A program made the translations under genes and the position numbers. Source: Sphingomonas sp. KR3-1 (GTDB taxonomy: Bacteria; Pseudomonadota; Alphaproteobacteria; Sphingomonadales; Sphingomonadaceae). Taken from it: DNA of 64,000 bases. Under the pieces are notes generated by a model. That model had not been told where the DNA came from. It searched no databases and worked only from the letters and a program-made list of their open reading frames with translations. The stretch lies in NCBI RefSeq assembly GCF_040049295.1, contig NZ_JBDZDQ010000001.1:1488001-1552000 (forward strand). Direction: 5' to 3'. Shown piece by piece: positions 1-8,922 of this stretch. Positions within the stretch are counted from its first letter, which is position 1; every line of letters starts with the position of its first letter.

Positions 1-33
1 TTCGGTGAAGATGTCGAGCGGGAACGGCGTCAT
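1..33 (-). CDS. 5' end of a gene running off the window (possible heme-binding beta-barrel/nitrobindin-like protein)
   Basis: An ATG (complement of 31-33) follows the permease stop by one base and opens a frame reading MTPFPLDIFTE up to the window edge. Only 11 residues are visible. A similar N-terminus (DIFTE) is remembered from sphingomonad nitrobindin-like (FABP-like) heme-binding proteins, but that match is from memory and weak. The tight spacing suggests co-transcription with the ABC transporter genes upstream. Confidence 0.35.
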   Translation of the reverse strand, partial: MTPFPLDIFTE

Positions 34-34
34 C

Positions 35-799
35 TCAGTTCTTCAGCCGGTAGCCGGTGCGGAAGATCGTGACGATCAGCCCGAGGCAGAGCGCCAGGAA
101 GCCGGCGATGAAGCCCAGGCTCCAGCGCACGTCGATGTCGCCCACCGCGCCGAAGAATGCCCAGCGGAAGCCGCTGATCAGATAGGCGATCGGGTTGAAC
201 AGGCTCACCGTGCGCCACGGATCGGGCAGGAAGGTGAGCGGATAGAAGGTGCCGCCGAGGAAGGTCAGCGGCGTCAGGATCAGCGCCGGCACCACGTTGA
301 GCTGCTCGAAGCCCTTGGCCCAGATGCCGATGATGAAGCCGAACATCGAGAAGCTGACCGAGGTGAGCAGCAGGAAGGCGAGCATCGCCAGCGGGTGATC
401 GATGCGCAGCGGCACGAACAGTCCCGAGGTCAGCAGGATGATCAGCCCGATCACCACCGACTTGGTCGCCGCCGCGCCGACATAGCCGATCACCAGCTCG
501 ACCGCCGAGATCGGCGCCGAGAGCAGCTCGAACACGGTGCCGGTGAACTTGGGGAAGTAGATGCCGATCGAGGCATTGGCGACGCTCTGGGTGAGCAGCG
601 ACAGCATGATCAGCCCGGGCACGATGAAGCTGCCATAGGCGACGCCGTTGATCGACGGGATGCGGCTGCCCATGCCGGTGCCGAACACGATGAAATAGAG
701 CGAGGTGGTGATCACCGGGGTGGCGATCGACTGCCAGAGCGTGCGCAGGGTGCGCGCCATCTCGAACTTGTAGATGGCCCAGATGCCGTGGAAGTTCAT
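35..799 (-). CDS. ABC-2 type transporter permease
   Basis: Inner-membrane permease subunit of an ABC exporter, 254 residues. The start chosen is the ATG at 799, which overlaps the stop of the ATPase gene in an ATGA arrangement (796-799). An N-terminal segment (residues about 1-20) precedes roughly six hydrophobic stretches, including one near residues 20-45 and a terminal pair before the C-terminal GYRLKN. The layout fits ABC-2 permeases of the NodJ/drug-export type, whose usual length is 250-270 residues. Together with the ATPase it should form a half-transporter that dimerises; the substrate cannot be told from sequence. Confidence 0.88.
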   Translation of the reverse strand: MNFHGIWAIYKFEMARTLRTLWQSIATPVITTSLYFIVFGTGMGSRIPSINGVAYGSFIVPGLIMLSLLTQSVANASIGIYFPKFTGTVFELLSAPISAVELVIGYVGAAATKSVVIGLIILLTSGLFVPLRIDHPLAMLAFLLLTSVSFSMFGFIIGIWAKGFEQLNVVPALILTPLTFLGGTFYPLTFLPDPWRTVSLFNPIAYLISGFRWAFFGAVGDIDVRWSLGFIAGFLALCLGLIVTIFRTGYRLKN

Positions 800-1746
800 G
801 CCCGGGCCTCCCCATTTCCAGCAGACTTGTTCTCGACGAGACCGACGAAGATGTCCTCCAGGCTCGACTTGCTGGTATCGAGATCCTTGAACGCGATACC
901 CATCTCGCTGAGCTTCCTGAGCAAGGACGGGATGCCGGTGCGCTCGGCCTGCGCATCGAAGGTGTAGCGCAGGCGATGCCCCTCGTCCTCGAGGCTGAGA
1001 TGCCATTCCTCGAGGCCGGCCGGGATCACGGTCATCGGCTCGACCAGGCTGAGATCGAGCTCGCGCTTGCCGAGCTTCTTCATCAGCTCGGCCTTTTCCT
1101 CGACCAGCAGCAGCTGGCCCTTGTCGATCACGCCGACCCGGTCGGCCATCTCCTCGGCCTCTTCGATATAATGGGTGGTGAGGATGATTGTGACGCCGCG
1201 CTCGCGCAGCTTGCCGATCATCTTCCACATGTCGCGGCGCAGCGACACGTCGACACCGGCGGTGGGCTCGTCGAGGAACAGGATGTCCGGCTCGTGGCTC
1301 AGCGCCTTGGCGATCATCACGCGGCGCTTCATGCCGCCCGACAGCTCCATGATCTTGGCGTTCCGCTTGTCCCACAGCGACAGGTCCTTGAGCACCTGGT
1401 CGCAATAGGCCTGGTCGGGCGCCTTGCCGAACAGCCCGCGCGAGAAGCGCAGCGCCGAGCCGACGGTGGAGAACATGTCGACCGCGATCTCCTGCGGCAC
1501 CAGCCCGATCTTCGAGCGGGCCGCACGCGGCTCGCGGATCGCGTCGTGCCCGTCGACCAGGATCGTGCCGGTGCTCGGCGTAACGATGCCGCAGATAATC
1601 GAGATCAGCGTGGTCTTGCCCGCGCCGTTCGGCCCGAGCAGCGCGAAGATCTCGCCGCGGCGGATTTCGAGATCGACATGATCGAGCGCCTTGTGGCCGG
1701 AGCCATAGGTCTTGCTCACGCCGCGTATCGTAAGAATGGATGCCAT
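796..1746 (-). CDS. ABC transporter ATP-binding protein
   Basis: Cytoplasmic ATPase of the exporter, 316 residues. Walker A (GPNGAGKTT) lies near residue 38, the signature LSGGMKRR near 137 and Walker B with catalytic Glu ([10 protein letters not shown]) near 157, followed by an H-loop ([12 protein letters not shown]). This is the ABC-2/NodI-like class with a C-terminal extension of about 90 residues. A longer upstream frame exists, but the ATG at 1746 gives the normal family N-terminus ([15 protein letters not shown]). The gene overlaps the permease by four bases, so the two are almost certainly translationally coupled. Confidence 0.92.
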   Translation of the reverse strand: MASILTIRGVSKTYGSGHKALDHVDLEIRRGEIFALLGPNGAGKTTLISIICGIVTPSTGTILVDGHDAIREPRAARSKIGLVPQEIAVDMFSTVGSALRFSRGLFGKAPDQAYCDQVLKDLSLWDKRNAKIMELSGGMKRRVMIAKALSHEPDILFLDEPTAGVDVSLRRDMWKMIGKLRERGVTIILTTHYIEEAEEMADRVGVIDKGQLLLVEEKAELMKKLGKRELDLSLVEPMTVIPAGLEEWHLSLEDEGHRLRYTFDAQAERTGIPSLLRKLSEMGIAFKDLDTSKSSLEDIFVGLVENKSAGNGEARA

Positions 1747-1883
1747 GATGCCCCCGGCCGGGAAAGGACCCGCTAAGTAGGGCGCCCGACGCGACGCGGC
1801 AACCGGTCGGTACAAAAAGTGCGAAAAGTCACGAAAGCCGCGACATCCACGCGCGTGTGCGCGCGCGAGAAAGTCGGGTTCGG

Positions 1884-2636
1884 CTATTTCCCCTTGCGGG
1901 CCTCGGCCACTGCCGCCGACAGGCTGGCATAGTCGCGGGCGCCGTAGAGCACCTGGTTGCCCACCACCCAGGTCGGCGTGCCGCTCATCCCGATCTGGCC
2001 GGCGATCTCGCGGTTCGAGCCGAGCTCGTCCTCGACCGGCTTGGACTTGAGCGCGGCCTGGGCCTGGGCCGTATCGAGCCCGGCCGCCGCGGCCGCCCTG
2101 GCGATATTGGCCGCGCTCGGGCCGTCGCTGGCGAACAGCGCATCGTGGAACGGGCGGAACTTGCCCTGCTCGGCCGCGGCCAGCGCCCAGCGCGCCGCGA
2201 CCACGCTGTCGGGCCCGAGCACCGGGATCTCGCGATAGACGACGCGGACCCGCGGATCACGCTGGAGCAGCTCGGCAAGCGCGGGCAGGCTGGCGCGGCA
2301 ATAGCCGCAGGCATAGTCCATGAAGGCGACGACGGTGACGTCGCCCTGCGGATTGCCCGCCCAGGCGCCGGCGAACGGCGTGTGGACGCGCGGGCCGACC
2401 ACGGCGAGCGCCTGCGCGGCTGCCGCGGCCTGCTGCTTCTGATGATAGGCATCGACCGAATCGAGCAGCACATCGGGATGCGCGACGATATAGTCGTGGA
2501 CCACGCGCTCCTGCGCAGCCTTGCCCGCGCCGGGCAGGGCCGCCTGGATCGCGGCGAAGATCCCGGCCCCGAGCAGCGCGCACAGCACGAAGGCGCCGGC
2601 CAATGCCAGCGGAGACCGCAGAAGCCGCTCGATCAT
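1884..2636 (-). CDS. DsbA-family thioredoxin-fold protein, membrane-anchored
   Basis: Periplasmic thiol oxidoreductase of the DsbA/DsbG-like group, 250 residues. An N-terminal hydrophobic segment (about residues 8-30) acts as an anchor or signal. An alanine-rich helical linker follows, then a thioredoxin domain with the active site CGYC in the context [14 protein letters not shown] and the cis-proline loop SGTPTWV near residue 215. The start at 2636 overlaps the upstream metalloprotease stop in an ATGA pair, so this is the second gene of a two-gene unit. A longer start at 2669 is possible but lies inside the protease gene. Its partner suggests envelope protein quality control, which is inference. 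Confidence 0.88.
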   Translation of the reverse strand: MIERLLRSPLALAGAFVLCALLGAGIFAAIQAALPGAGKAAQERVVHDYIVAHPDVLLDSVDAYHQKQQAAAAAQALAVVGPRVHTPFAGAWAGNPQGDVTVVAFMDYACGYCRASLPALAELLQRDPRVRVVYREIPVLGPDSVVAARWALAAAEQGKFRPFHDALFASDGPSAANIARAAAAAGLDTAQAQAALKSKPVEDELGSNREIAGQIGMSGTPTWVVGNQVLYGARDYASLSAAVAEARKGK

Positions 2637-3991
2637 CGGTCTTTCTTCTTCTTCCGGATTTCGTCCCACGCCGTCTGCGAGACCATGTTGATGTCCTGGG
2701 CGCGCACCCAGTCGGGCGAGCCCTGGGGCAGCCCCGCCATCGCCGCACGCGAGCTCATCAGCGCGGTGCCGACATCGCCCATCAGATGCGCGCGCTCGGC
2801 AGTGGCAAGCGCGGTGCGCGGCTCGTCGCCCTTGCGGTCATAGACGGTGCCGAGGTTGAGCCAGGCGAAGGGATTGTCGTTGTCGCGCGCCACGGCCTGC
2901 TTGAGCACGCGCTCCGCCTCGTCGAGATTGGCCTTGTTCTCGGTGGCGAGCAGCGCATGGCCGAGCGTGCTGGCGATCAGCGGCTGGTTGTTGGAAAGCG
3001 CGGTCGCCTCGCGCAGCGGCACGATCGCGCCGACCGGATCGCCCGATTCGAGCATGATCTGCCCCTCGAGCTCGAGGAAATAGGGATCCTTGGGCGCGAT
3101 CTTGATCAGCGCCTCGGTCTCCGCCGCCGCCTGCTCGGGATAGCCCGATTTGTGATAGGCATAGGCGCGGGCATAATGGGCATAGACCGACTGGTCGCTC
3201 ACCGGATATTTCGCCAGCGTATCCTTGGCGTCGTTGACATAGCCGCGCAGCTTGGCCTGGACGCGCTTGAAGCGGATCTCCAGCGCCGGATCGTTGGGCT
3301 TGGTCCAGCTGGGCGAGTTCATCAGGTCCGCCTTCAGCGTCTCGACACGGTCCTGCGACATCGGGTGGGTCTGCGCGAAGGGATCGACCTCGGGGTCGGT
3401 CGAATAATAGCCGTAGCGGTGCATCTGCGCCGTGAGCTTGTCGAAGAAGCTCAGCATGCCGCGGCCGCTGATCCCGGCGCTGTTGAGGAACTTGGAGCCC
3501 GCCGCGTCGGCCGAAGCCTCCTGGACGCGGCTGAAGGCGAGATACTTGCCGAGCGCGGCGCGCTGGCCGGCCATCAGGATGCCGGTGCCCGCCTCGCCGC
3601 TGCCCGCCGCCATCGCGGCGACGCCAAGCAACAGGCTGAGCAGCGAGATGTTGGTATAGCCGCCGTCGTTCTGGAACACGGCATGGCCGCCGACGATGTG
3701 GCCGATCTCGTGCGCGATCACGCCCTGGACTTCGTTGGCGCTCGAGGCGGCATCGATCAGGCCCGAATGGACATAGACGACCTGGCCGCCGGCGACGAAG
3801 GCGTTGATCGAACTGTCGTTGATCAGCACGACCTTGGCATTGGCGGGCGAGAGCCCGGCCGCGACGAACAGCGGCTTGGCCATGTCGCCGAACAGCGCCT
3901 CGGTCTCCGCATCGCGCAGGATCGATTGGGCAACGGCGGGCTGGATCCAGAGCAGCAGGGCCGCGGAGATCAGGGCGTAGATACGCTTCAT
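2633..3991 (-). CDS. M48 family metalloprotease with TPR region, BepA-like
   Basis: Zinc metalloprotease of the periplasm, 452 residues. A cleavable signal peptide (MKRIYALISAALLL...AVAQS) is followed by an M48 domain with the HExxH motif in GVIAHEIGHIVGGH and a downstream Glu in the segment with EASADAAG. The C-terminal half is built of TPR-like helices (repeats around residues 270-430). This matches BepA/YfgC, which in E. coli helps LptD assembly and degrades stalled outer-membrane proteins. The ATG at 3991 was preferred over an upstream in-frame ATG because it gives a proper signal peptide. The overlapping DsbA-like gene makes a link to disulfide-bonded outer-membrane proteins plausible. 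Confidence 0.9.
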   Translation of the reverse strand: MKRIYALISAALLLWIQPAVAQSILRDAETEALFGDMAKPLFVAAGLSPANAKVVLINDSSINAFVAGGQVVYVHSGLIDAASSANEVQGVIAHEIGHIVGGHAVFQNDGGYTNISLLSLLLGVAAMAAGSGEAGTGILMAGQRAALGKYLAFSRVQEASADAAGSKFLNSAGISGRGMLSFFDKLTAQMHRYGYYSTDPEVDPFAQTHPMSQDRVETLKADLMNSPSWTKPNDPALEIRFKRVQAKLRGYVNDAKDTLAKYPVSDQSVYAHYARAYAYHKSGYPEQAAAETEALIKIAPKDPYFLELEGQIMLESGDPVGAIVPLREATALSNNQPLIASTLGHALLATENKANLDEAERVLKQAVARDNDNPFAWLNLGTVYDRKGDEPRTALATAERAHLMGDVGTALMSSRAAMAGLPQGSPDWVRAQDINMVSQTAWDEIRKKKKDR

Positions 3992-4090
3992 GGCCGTCCG
4001 TATCCCCCGATTTGCCGTTGCGATCAATGCCGTTGGGCGTGCGTCCGGCTCGATGAACCGCTGGTGAAGCCCGGGCGAGCGCGGCCATGA

Positions 4091-4127
4091 GAAAGGGCGC
4101 CGGTCTCGCGACCGACGCCCCTTTTTC
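4091..4127 (-). terminator. Rho-independent terminator downstream of rne
   Basis: An 11-bp inverted repeat (4095-4105 with 4110-4120, one mismatch) is flanked by A-rich sequence on one side and T-rich sequence on the other. It lies 14 bases past the rne stop and before the metalloprotease gene, so it should end the rne transcript. The flanks would let it work in both directions. Confidence 0.75.
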
Positions 4128-4140
4128 TCAGGCCTTCGGA

Positions 4141-6870
4141 TCAGGCGCCGAAGGTGCGCTGCCACCACCCGCGGCGCGGCGAGCCGTCCTCGTTCACGCC
4201 TTCCTCGCCTTCGGCATCCGCGGCGGGCGCGGTATCCTGCGCGACGGGCGCTTCCAGGGCGGGCTCGGGCGCAGCCGCCGTAGTCACGGCCTTGCGGCGC
4301 GTGCGCTTGGGCTTGGCCGGCGCTTCCTCGGCAACCGGCTCGGCGACGACCTCGACCGGCGCTTCGACCGCAGGTGCGGCCTCGGCCTCGACGGCTTCCG
4401 CCCCTTCGGCATCGCTCAGGGCAGGCTTCTTCTTGCGGCTGCGCTTCGGCTTGGCGGGCGCTTCCTCCGCGACCGGCTCGGGCGCGACTTCGACCGGCGC
4501 TTCGACCGCAGGTGCGGCTTCGGCCTCGACGGCCTCGACCCCTTCGGCGTCGCTCAGGGCCGGCTTCTTCTTGCGCGAGCGCTTCGGCTTGGCCGGGGCT
4601 TCCTCGGCGACCGGCTCGGGCGCGGCTTCGGCCATCTCGGCGACGTCGCTCACCGGCGCATCGCCGGCCTCGTCCTCGCCACCCTCGGCACCACCCTCGA
4701 CGCGGTCCCCACGGCGACCGCCGCGACGGCCACGGCGGCGACGCTTGCGGCCGCCTTCGCGGGCCTCGCGCTCGCCTTCGGTCTCGCCGGCGACGGGAGC
4801 GTCTTCGCCCTCGGCCTCGGTCTCGGCATCCTCGCCGGCCTCGACCTCGGTCTCACCCTCGGCGCCTTCGCCTTCCTCACGACGGCCACGGCCACGGCCA
4901 CGGCGGCGGCGGCGGCGCTTGCCGTTACCCTCGCCCTCGGCTTCCTCGCGCTCGCGGCGCGGGCCACGGCCCTGGCGACGATTGTCGCTCTCGGCCTCTT
5001 CCTCGAGCTCCTCTTCTTCCTCGTCGATCTCCTCGACGTAATCGTCCTCGGGCTCCTCGGCGAGCTTCTCGAAGCGCGGCGCATGCGCCGGTGGCGGGCC
5101 GGAGCATTCGACCGACATGCGCGCGCCCTCGAGCTCGCCGTCCGACAGGATCTCGACGGTGACGCCGTAGCGGTCCTCGATCTCGGCGATGTCGGCGCGC
5201 TTCTTGTTGAGCACGTAGAAGGCGGCTTCCTGGCTCGCGCGCAGCGTGATCACCGAGCCGCGGCCGCGCGCGGCCTCGTCCTCGATCATGCGCAGCGCCG
5301 ACAGGCCGGCCGACGACGCGGTGCGGACGAGGCCGGTGCCTTCGCAATGCGGGCACTGCACGGTCGATGCTTCGAGCACGCCGGTGCGCAGGCGCTGGCG
5401 GCTCATCTCCATCAGGCCGAAGGCCGAGATGCGGCCGACCTGGATGCGGGCGCGATCGTTCTTCAGCGCCTCCTTCATCGCCTTCTCGACCTTACGGACG
5501 TTCGAGCCATGATCCATGTCGATGAAGTCGATCACGACGAGGCCGGCCATGTCGCGCAGGCGCAGCTGGCGGGCGATCTCGTGCGCGGCCTCGAGGTTGG
5601 TCGCGGTCGCGGTCTGCTCGATATTGTGCTCGCGGGTGGAGCGGCCGGAGTTGATGTCGATCGAGACGAGCGCCTCGGTCGGGTTGATCACCAGGTAACC
5701 GCCGGACTTCAGCTGGACGACGGGATTGTACATCGCCGAAAGCTGGTCCTCGACGCCGGCGCGCTGGAACAGCGGCACTGCGTCGGCGTACTGCTTCACC
5801 TTCTTGGCGTGGCTCGGCATCAGGAGCTTCATGAAGTCCTTGGCCTGGCGATAGCCGTCCTCGCCCTCGACGATCACCTCGTCGATGTCGCGATTGTAGA
5901 TGTCGCGGATCGCGCGCTTGAGCAGGTCCGAATCGCCATAGACGAGCGCCGGCGCGGTCGACTTGAGCGTCTCCTCGCGGATGCCGTCCCACAGCCGGGC
6001 CAGATAGTCGAAGTCGCGCTTGATCTCGACCTTGGTGCGCTGGAGGCCCGCGGTGCGGACGATGCAGCCCATCGACGGCGGCAGCTTGAGGTCCGCCATG
6101 ATCGTCTTGAGGCGCTTGCGATCGGCGGCCGAGCTGATCTTGCGCGAGATGCCGCCGCCATGCGCGGTGTTGGGCATCAGCACGCAGTAGCGGCCGGCGA
6201 GCGACAGATAGGTGGTGAGGGCGGCGCCCTTGTTGCCGCGCTCTTCCTTGACGACCTGGACGAGCAGCACCTGGCGCCGGCGGATCACGTCCTGGATCTT
6301 GTAGCGGCGGCGCAGGTTCATGCGGCGCTGGCGCAGGGCCTCGGCCGGGCTGTCCTCGCCACCACCCCCACGGCGCTTGCCGCGGCCACGGCCACGGCCA
6401 CGGCCTTCGTCGCTGCTGCCTTCGCTCTCCGAGGTCTCGCCTTCGGACTCGTCGTGATCATGATCGTGGTCGTGATCATCCTCGTCGTCGTGCGGACGCT
6501 CGAGCACTTCCACGCCGTCATCGCCGTCGAGGTGATCCTCGTCGCCATCTTCCTCGGCGCGCAGCGCAGCTTCCTCGGCGGCGTGCTCGGCCTCTTCGCG
6601 CAGCAGCGCTTCGCGGTCTTCCTTGGGGATCTGGTAATAGTCGGGATGGATTTCGCTGAAGGCCAGGAAGCCGTGGCGATTGCCACCGTAATCCACGAAC
6701 GCCGCCTGGAGCGACGGCTCCACGCGGGTCACCTTGGCCAGATAGATATTGCCCTTGAGCTGCTTGCGCTCAGCGGACTCGAAATCAAACTCCTCGATTC
6801 GGTTTCCCTTGACGACGGCAACGCGGGTTTCCTCCCGGTGCCGTGCGTCGATCAGCATACGCATGGTCAT
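4141..6870 (-). CDS. rne: Ribonuclease E/G
   Basis: Endoribonuclease of mRNA decay and rRNA/tRNA processing, 909 residues. The N-terminus is typical (MTMRMLIDARHREETRVA). The S1 domain (about 38-230) is interrupted by a roughly 100-residue charged insertion (85-187) with a His-Asp run at 132-140 and an RGRGRG-type basic patch near 157-170. Metal-binding Asp405 and Asn407 (SIDINSGR) and Asp448 (VVIDFID) form the catalytic site; the zinc-link CPHCEGTG is at 506-513. The C-terminal 300 residues are low complexity, with acidic and Arg-rich tracts and an imperfect tandem repeat (PAKPKRSRKKK... units). It is followed by a strong terminator. Expression is probably autoregulated through its 5' leader, as in other bacteria. 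Confidence 0.97.
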   Translation of the reverse strand: MTMRMLIDARHREETRVAVVKGNRIEEFDFESAERKQLKGNIYLAKVTRVEPSLQAAFVDYGGNRHGFLAFSEIHPDYYQIPKEDREALLREEAEHAAEEAALRAEEDGDEDHLDGDDGVEVLERPHDDEDDHDHDHDHDESEGETSESEGSSDEGRGRGRGRGKRRGGGGEDSPAEALRQRRMNLRRRYKIQDVIRRRQVLLVQVVKEERGNKGAALTTYLSLAGRYCVLMPNTAHGGGISRKISSAADRKRLKTIMADLKLPPSMGCIVRTAGLQRTKVEIKRDFDYLARLWDGIREETLKSTAPALVYGDSDLLKRAIRDIYNRDIDEVIVEGEDGYRQAKDFMKLLMPSHAKKVKQYADAVPLFQRAGVEDQLSAMYNPVVQLKSGGYLVINPTEALVSIDINSGRSTREHNIEQTATATNLEAAHEIARQLRLRDMAGLVVIDFIDMDHGSNVRKVEKAMKEALKNDRARIQVGRISAFGLMEMSRQRLRTGVLEASTVQCPHCEGTGLVRTASSAGLSALRMIEDEAARGRGSVITLRASQEAAFYVLNKKRADIAEIEDRYGVTVEILSDGELEGARMSVECSGPPPAHAPRFEKLAEEPEDDYVEEIDEEEEELEEEAESDNRRQGRGPRREREEAEGEGNGKRRRRRRGRGRGRREEGEGAEGETEVEAGEDAETEAEGEDAPVAGETEGEREAREGGRKRRRRGRRGGRRGDRVEGGAEGGEDEAGDAPVSDVAEMAEAAPEPVAEEAPAKPKRSRKKKPALSDAEGVEAVEAEAAPAVEAPVEVAPEPVAEEAPAKPKRSRKKKPALSDAEGAEAVEAEAAPAVEAPVEVVAEPVAEEAPAKPKRTRRKAVTTAAAPEPALEAPVAQDTAPAADAEGEEGVNEDGSPRRGWWQRTFGA

Positions 6871-7377
6871 TTATTATTCTCCGGGCGCGCCGGCCCGAGC
6901 CCTCTAAGCTTGTGTCCTGTCGGGCTCGCGCAGGCGCGCGACATACAATGCGGCCGTGGCCGGCAGATGTGCCGGCGCTGGTCTCGCGGGTTTCGAAAAC
7001 TGCTGCTGCTTGCAGGGCACGCGCGAACCGGTGGTCCGCAGGCTCCGCCGTCATCACGCGGCCGGCCACCCTGGCCGGTCGGTGTGAGCGTTGCGGAAAT
7101 TGCCTCATGCGAGCGTCAACCTGAACTGTCGCGGCAAGATGTGGCCGCGGGAAAGGCCCGGCGCAAGGGCCGGCCCGATGTGCCTAGCACCCCCGGGGCG
7201 ACGCGGCAACCTTGGGCCATTGCAACGCCCTACCGGCAACTGCTCCGGCAAGCCGTTGCCGCCTTGCCGGCAAAATTATGCCGAATCTGAAATTAACCGC
7301 ATAGTTTCACGGCGATTTGAGGCGCGTCTCCTAGTCCGGTCTCGTCAGGGCAGACGCGTAACTCAGAGTATCAATCT
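6871..7377. promoter_or_regulatory. 507-bp divergent intergenic region between rne and the amidase gene
   Basis: No convincing gene is seen here; frames crossing it lack good starts or domain content. It must hold the promoters and leaders for rne (minus) and the amidase (plus). An AT-richer tract (about 7264-7312, including AAATTATG and TGAAATTAACC) could be promoter sequence for the plus-strand gene. The rne-proximal side is GC-rich with several short inverted repeats (GCCGGC-type), compatible with a structured 5' leader of the kind used for RNase E autoregulation. No exact promoter could be assigned. Confidence 0.5.
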
Positions 7378-8640
7378 ATGGTTTTGGGCTGGACCCCCAG
7401 AGCCCCGGCGCGGCATAGCGTCAGGGTGCTGTTCCTGCTCGCCTTGCTCTCCGGTTGGCTAACTGGAGTTCCCAGCTGGGCGGGCGCCGTGCAGGAAGTG
7501 CGCGTGAAAGGCGACCGGGTAATCGTCAGGTTCGACGAGCCGGTGGCCCAGGCGAGCGCATTCATGCTCGCGGGACCGCAACGCATCGTACTCGACGCCA
7601 AGGGCGCCGAGCCGGGCAGCCGCGCTTATGCGGAAGGCCCCGTCACGAGCATCCGGCAGGGCTCGCAGGGCGCCGAGGGCGCGCGAATCGTGCTCGATCT
7701 CGCGCGGCCGGCGATCGTGACCGAGGGCAGCTTCGGCAAGGACGGGCGCACGCTCACGCTGCAGTTGCGCACCGTGGACGATGCGCAGTTCGCCCGTGCC
7801 GCCGCCGAGCGCAAGATGAGCTTCCTGCCGCCCTTCTCCTATGTGCAGCCCGCCGGGCGCAGCAGCTATGGCGAGACGATCGCGCTGCCGCGCCGCGCGC
7901 CGGCCGCCGCGCTGCCGCGCGTCTATGGCGAGGCGGACCGGCCGCTGGTGGTGATCGATGCCGGCCATGGCGGGCATGATCCGGGCGCGATCGGGCCCAC
8001 CGGGCTGCGCGAAAAGGACCTCACGCTCAAGACCGCGCTGGCGATCAAGGACGCGCTGCTCGCCTCCGGGCGCGTGCGCGTGGCGCTCACCCGCGAGGAC
8101 GATCGCTTCCTGGTGCTGCAGGAGCGCTACGGCCTTGCCCGCAAGCTGGGCGCCGACCTGTTCATCTCCGTGCACTGCGACAGCGCCGGCAATGCCGATG
8201 CCTCGGGCGCGACGATCTACACGCTGTCCGAAGTCGCCTCCGACAAGGAAGCGGCGCGGCTGGCAGCGCGCGAGAACAAGGCCGACATCATTGCCGGCGT
8301 CGACCTCGGCACGCAGAATCCGGACATCTCGTCGATCCTGATCGACCTGACCCAGCGCGAGACGATGAACGCCTCGGCAGGCTTCGCCCGGCTGCTCGGC
8401 CGCGAGGCGCAGCCGCTGATGCCGATCAAGGCGAACTTCCACCGCATGGCGTCGCTCATGGTGCTCAAGGCGCCGGACATGCCCTCGATCCTGTTCGAGA
8501 CGGGCTATATCTCGAACAACGACGATGCCAGCTTCCTGGCCTCGGACGAAGGGCGCAGGAAGGTGGCGCAGAGCGTGCGCAAGGCCGTGGAAATCCATTT
8601 CGCGACGCGCATGGCGTCGCGGACGCTGGCGTCCCGCTAG
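7378..8640 (+). CDS. N-acetylmuramoyl-L-alanine amidase with AMIN domain (AmiC-like)
   Basis: Cleaves the amide bond between N-acetylmuramic acid and the stem peptide during cell separation; periplasmic. The 420-residue protein has a signal peptide (to about residue 37, ending SWAGA), an AMIN domain (about 38-140) for envelope localisation, and an Amidase_3 domain (about 190-410). The zinc site is visible as VIDAGHGGHDPGA, plus the later ISVHCDS motif and a catalytic Glu in ILFETGYISN. Lytic amidases of this type are usually activated by EnvC/LytM factors. It precedes the gene for a class A penicillin-binding protein, so the pair covers wall cutting and synthesis. Confidence 0.94.
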   Translation: MVLGWTPRAPARHSVRVLFLLALLSGWLTGVPSWAGAVQEVRVKGDRVIVRFDEPVAQASAFMLAGPQRIVLDAKGAEPGSRAYAEGPVTSIRQGSQGAEGARIVLDLARPAIVTEGSFGKDGRTLTLQLRTVDDAQFARAAAERKMSFLPPFSYVQPAGRSSYGETIALPRRAPAAALPRVYGEADRPLVVIDAGHGGHDPGAIGPTGLREKDLTLKTALAIKDALLASGRVRVALTREDDRFLVLQERYGLARKLGADLFISVHCDSAGNADASGATIYTLSEVASDKEAARLAARENKADIIAGVDLGTQNPDISSILIDLTQRETMNASAGFARLLGREAQPLMPIKANFHRMASLMVLKAPDMPSILFETGYISNNDDASFLASDEGRRKVAQSVRKAVEIHFATRMASRTLASR

Positions 8641-8656
8641 GTACATCCCCTTAACT

Positions 8657-8688
8657 CCCCTCGGGTCTCATTATAGAGGGCCGAGGGG
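8657..8688 (+). terminator. Hairpin downstream of the amidase gene
   Basis: CCCCTCGG at 8657-8664 pairs with CCGAGGGG at 8681-8688 around a 16-base AT-containing loop, 17 bases after the amidase stop. It is not followed by a clear T-run, so it may be a weak or Rho-assisted terminator. Confidence 0.4.
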
Positions 8689-8736
8689 AAAGTGGTTCCG
8701 GCGCCGGTATATTCCCATTTCGGCTTAATTCATGCC

Positions 8737-8875
8737 CGAGCGCGCTCGGGGAGCAGGACCATTCGCAACGCGAATGGTCGAGGGCGCGCGACTCAGTCGG
8801 CGGTGTTCCACCGCCGCCCCTCGACCCCCGCCTTCGGCGGCGGTCCCCCTCCCCCAGACAAGCTGGGGGAGGATT
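8737..8875 (+). repeat. REP-like palindromic intergenic element, family A copy 1
   Basis: A GC-rich stretch built of nested inverted repeats: an ATTCGC..GCGAAT hairpin near 8761, a GGCGG..CCGCC hairpin near 8800, and a closing CCCCCAG..CTGGGGG hairpin near 8850-8872. The same modules in the same order recur at 16684-16833. Such elements are common between genes in sphingomonads and caulobacters; they do not encode protein. Confidence 0.75.
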
Positions 8876-8922
8876 AGAGTCTGGCTTCCTTCCGCTCCCA
8901 ATCCTGCTAAACCGCGACCCGC

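Noticed and set aside
4373..4620. Tandem repeat as a CRISPR array
   Set aside because: The repeats encode the RNase E tail in frame, have no unique spacers and no cas genes nearby.
4087..7290. A 1067-residue open frame antisense to rne
   Set aside because: It is an artefact of GC-rich codon bias opposite an obvious RNase E gene; its product is low complexity with no domain.
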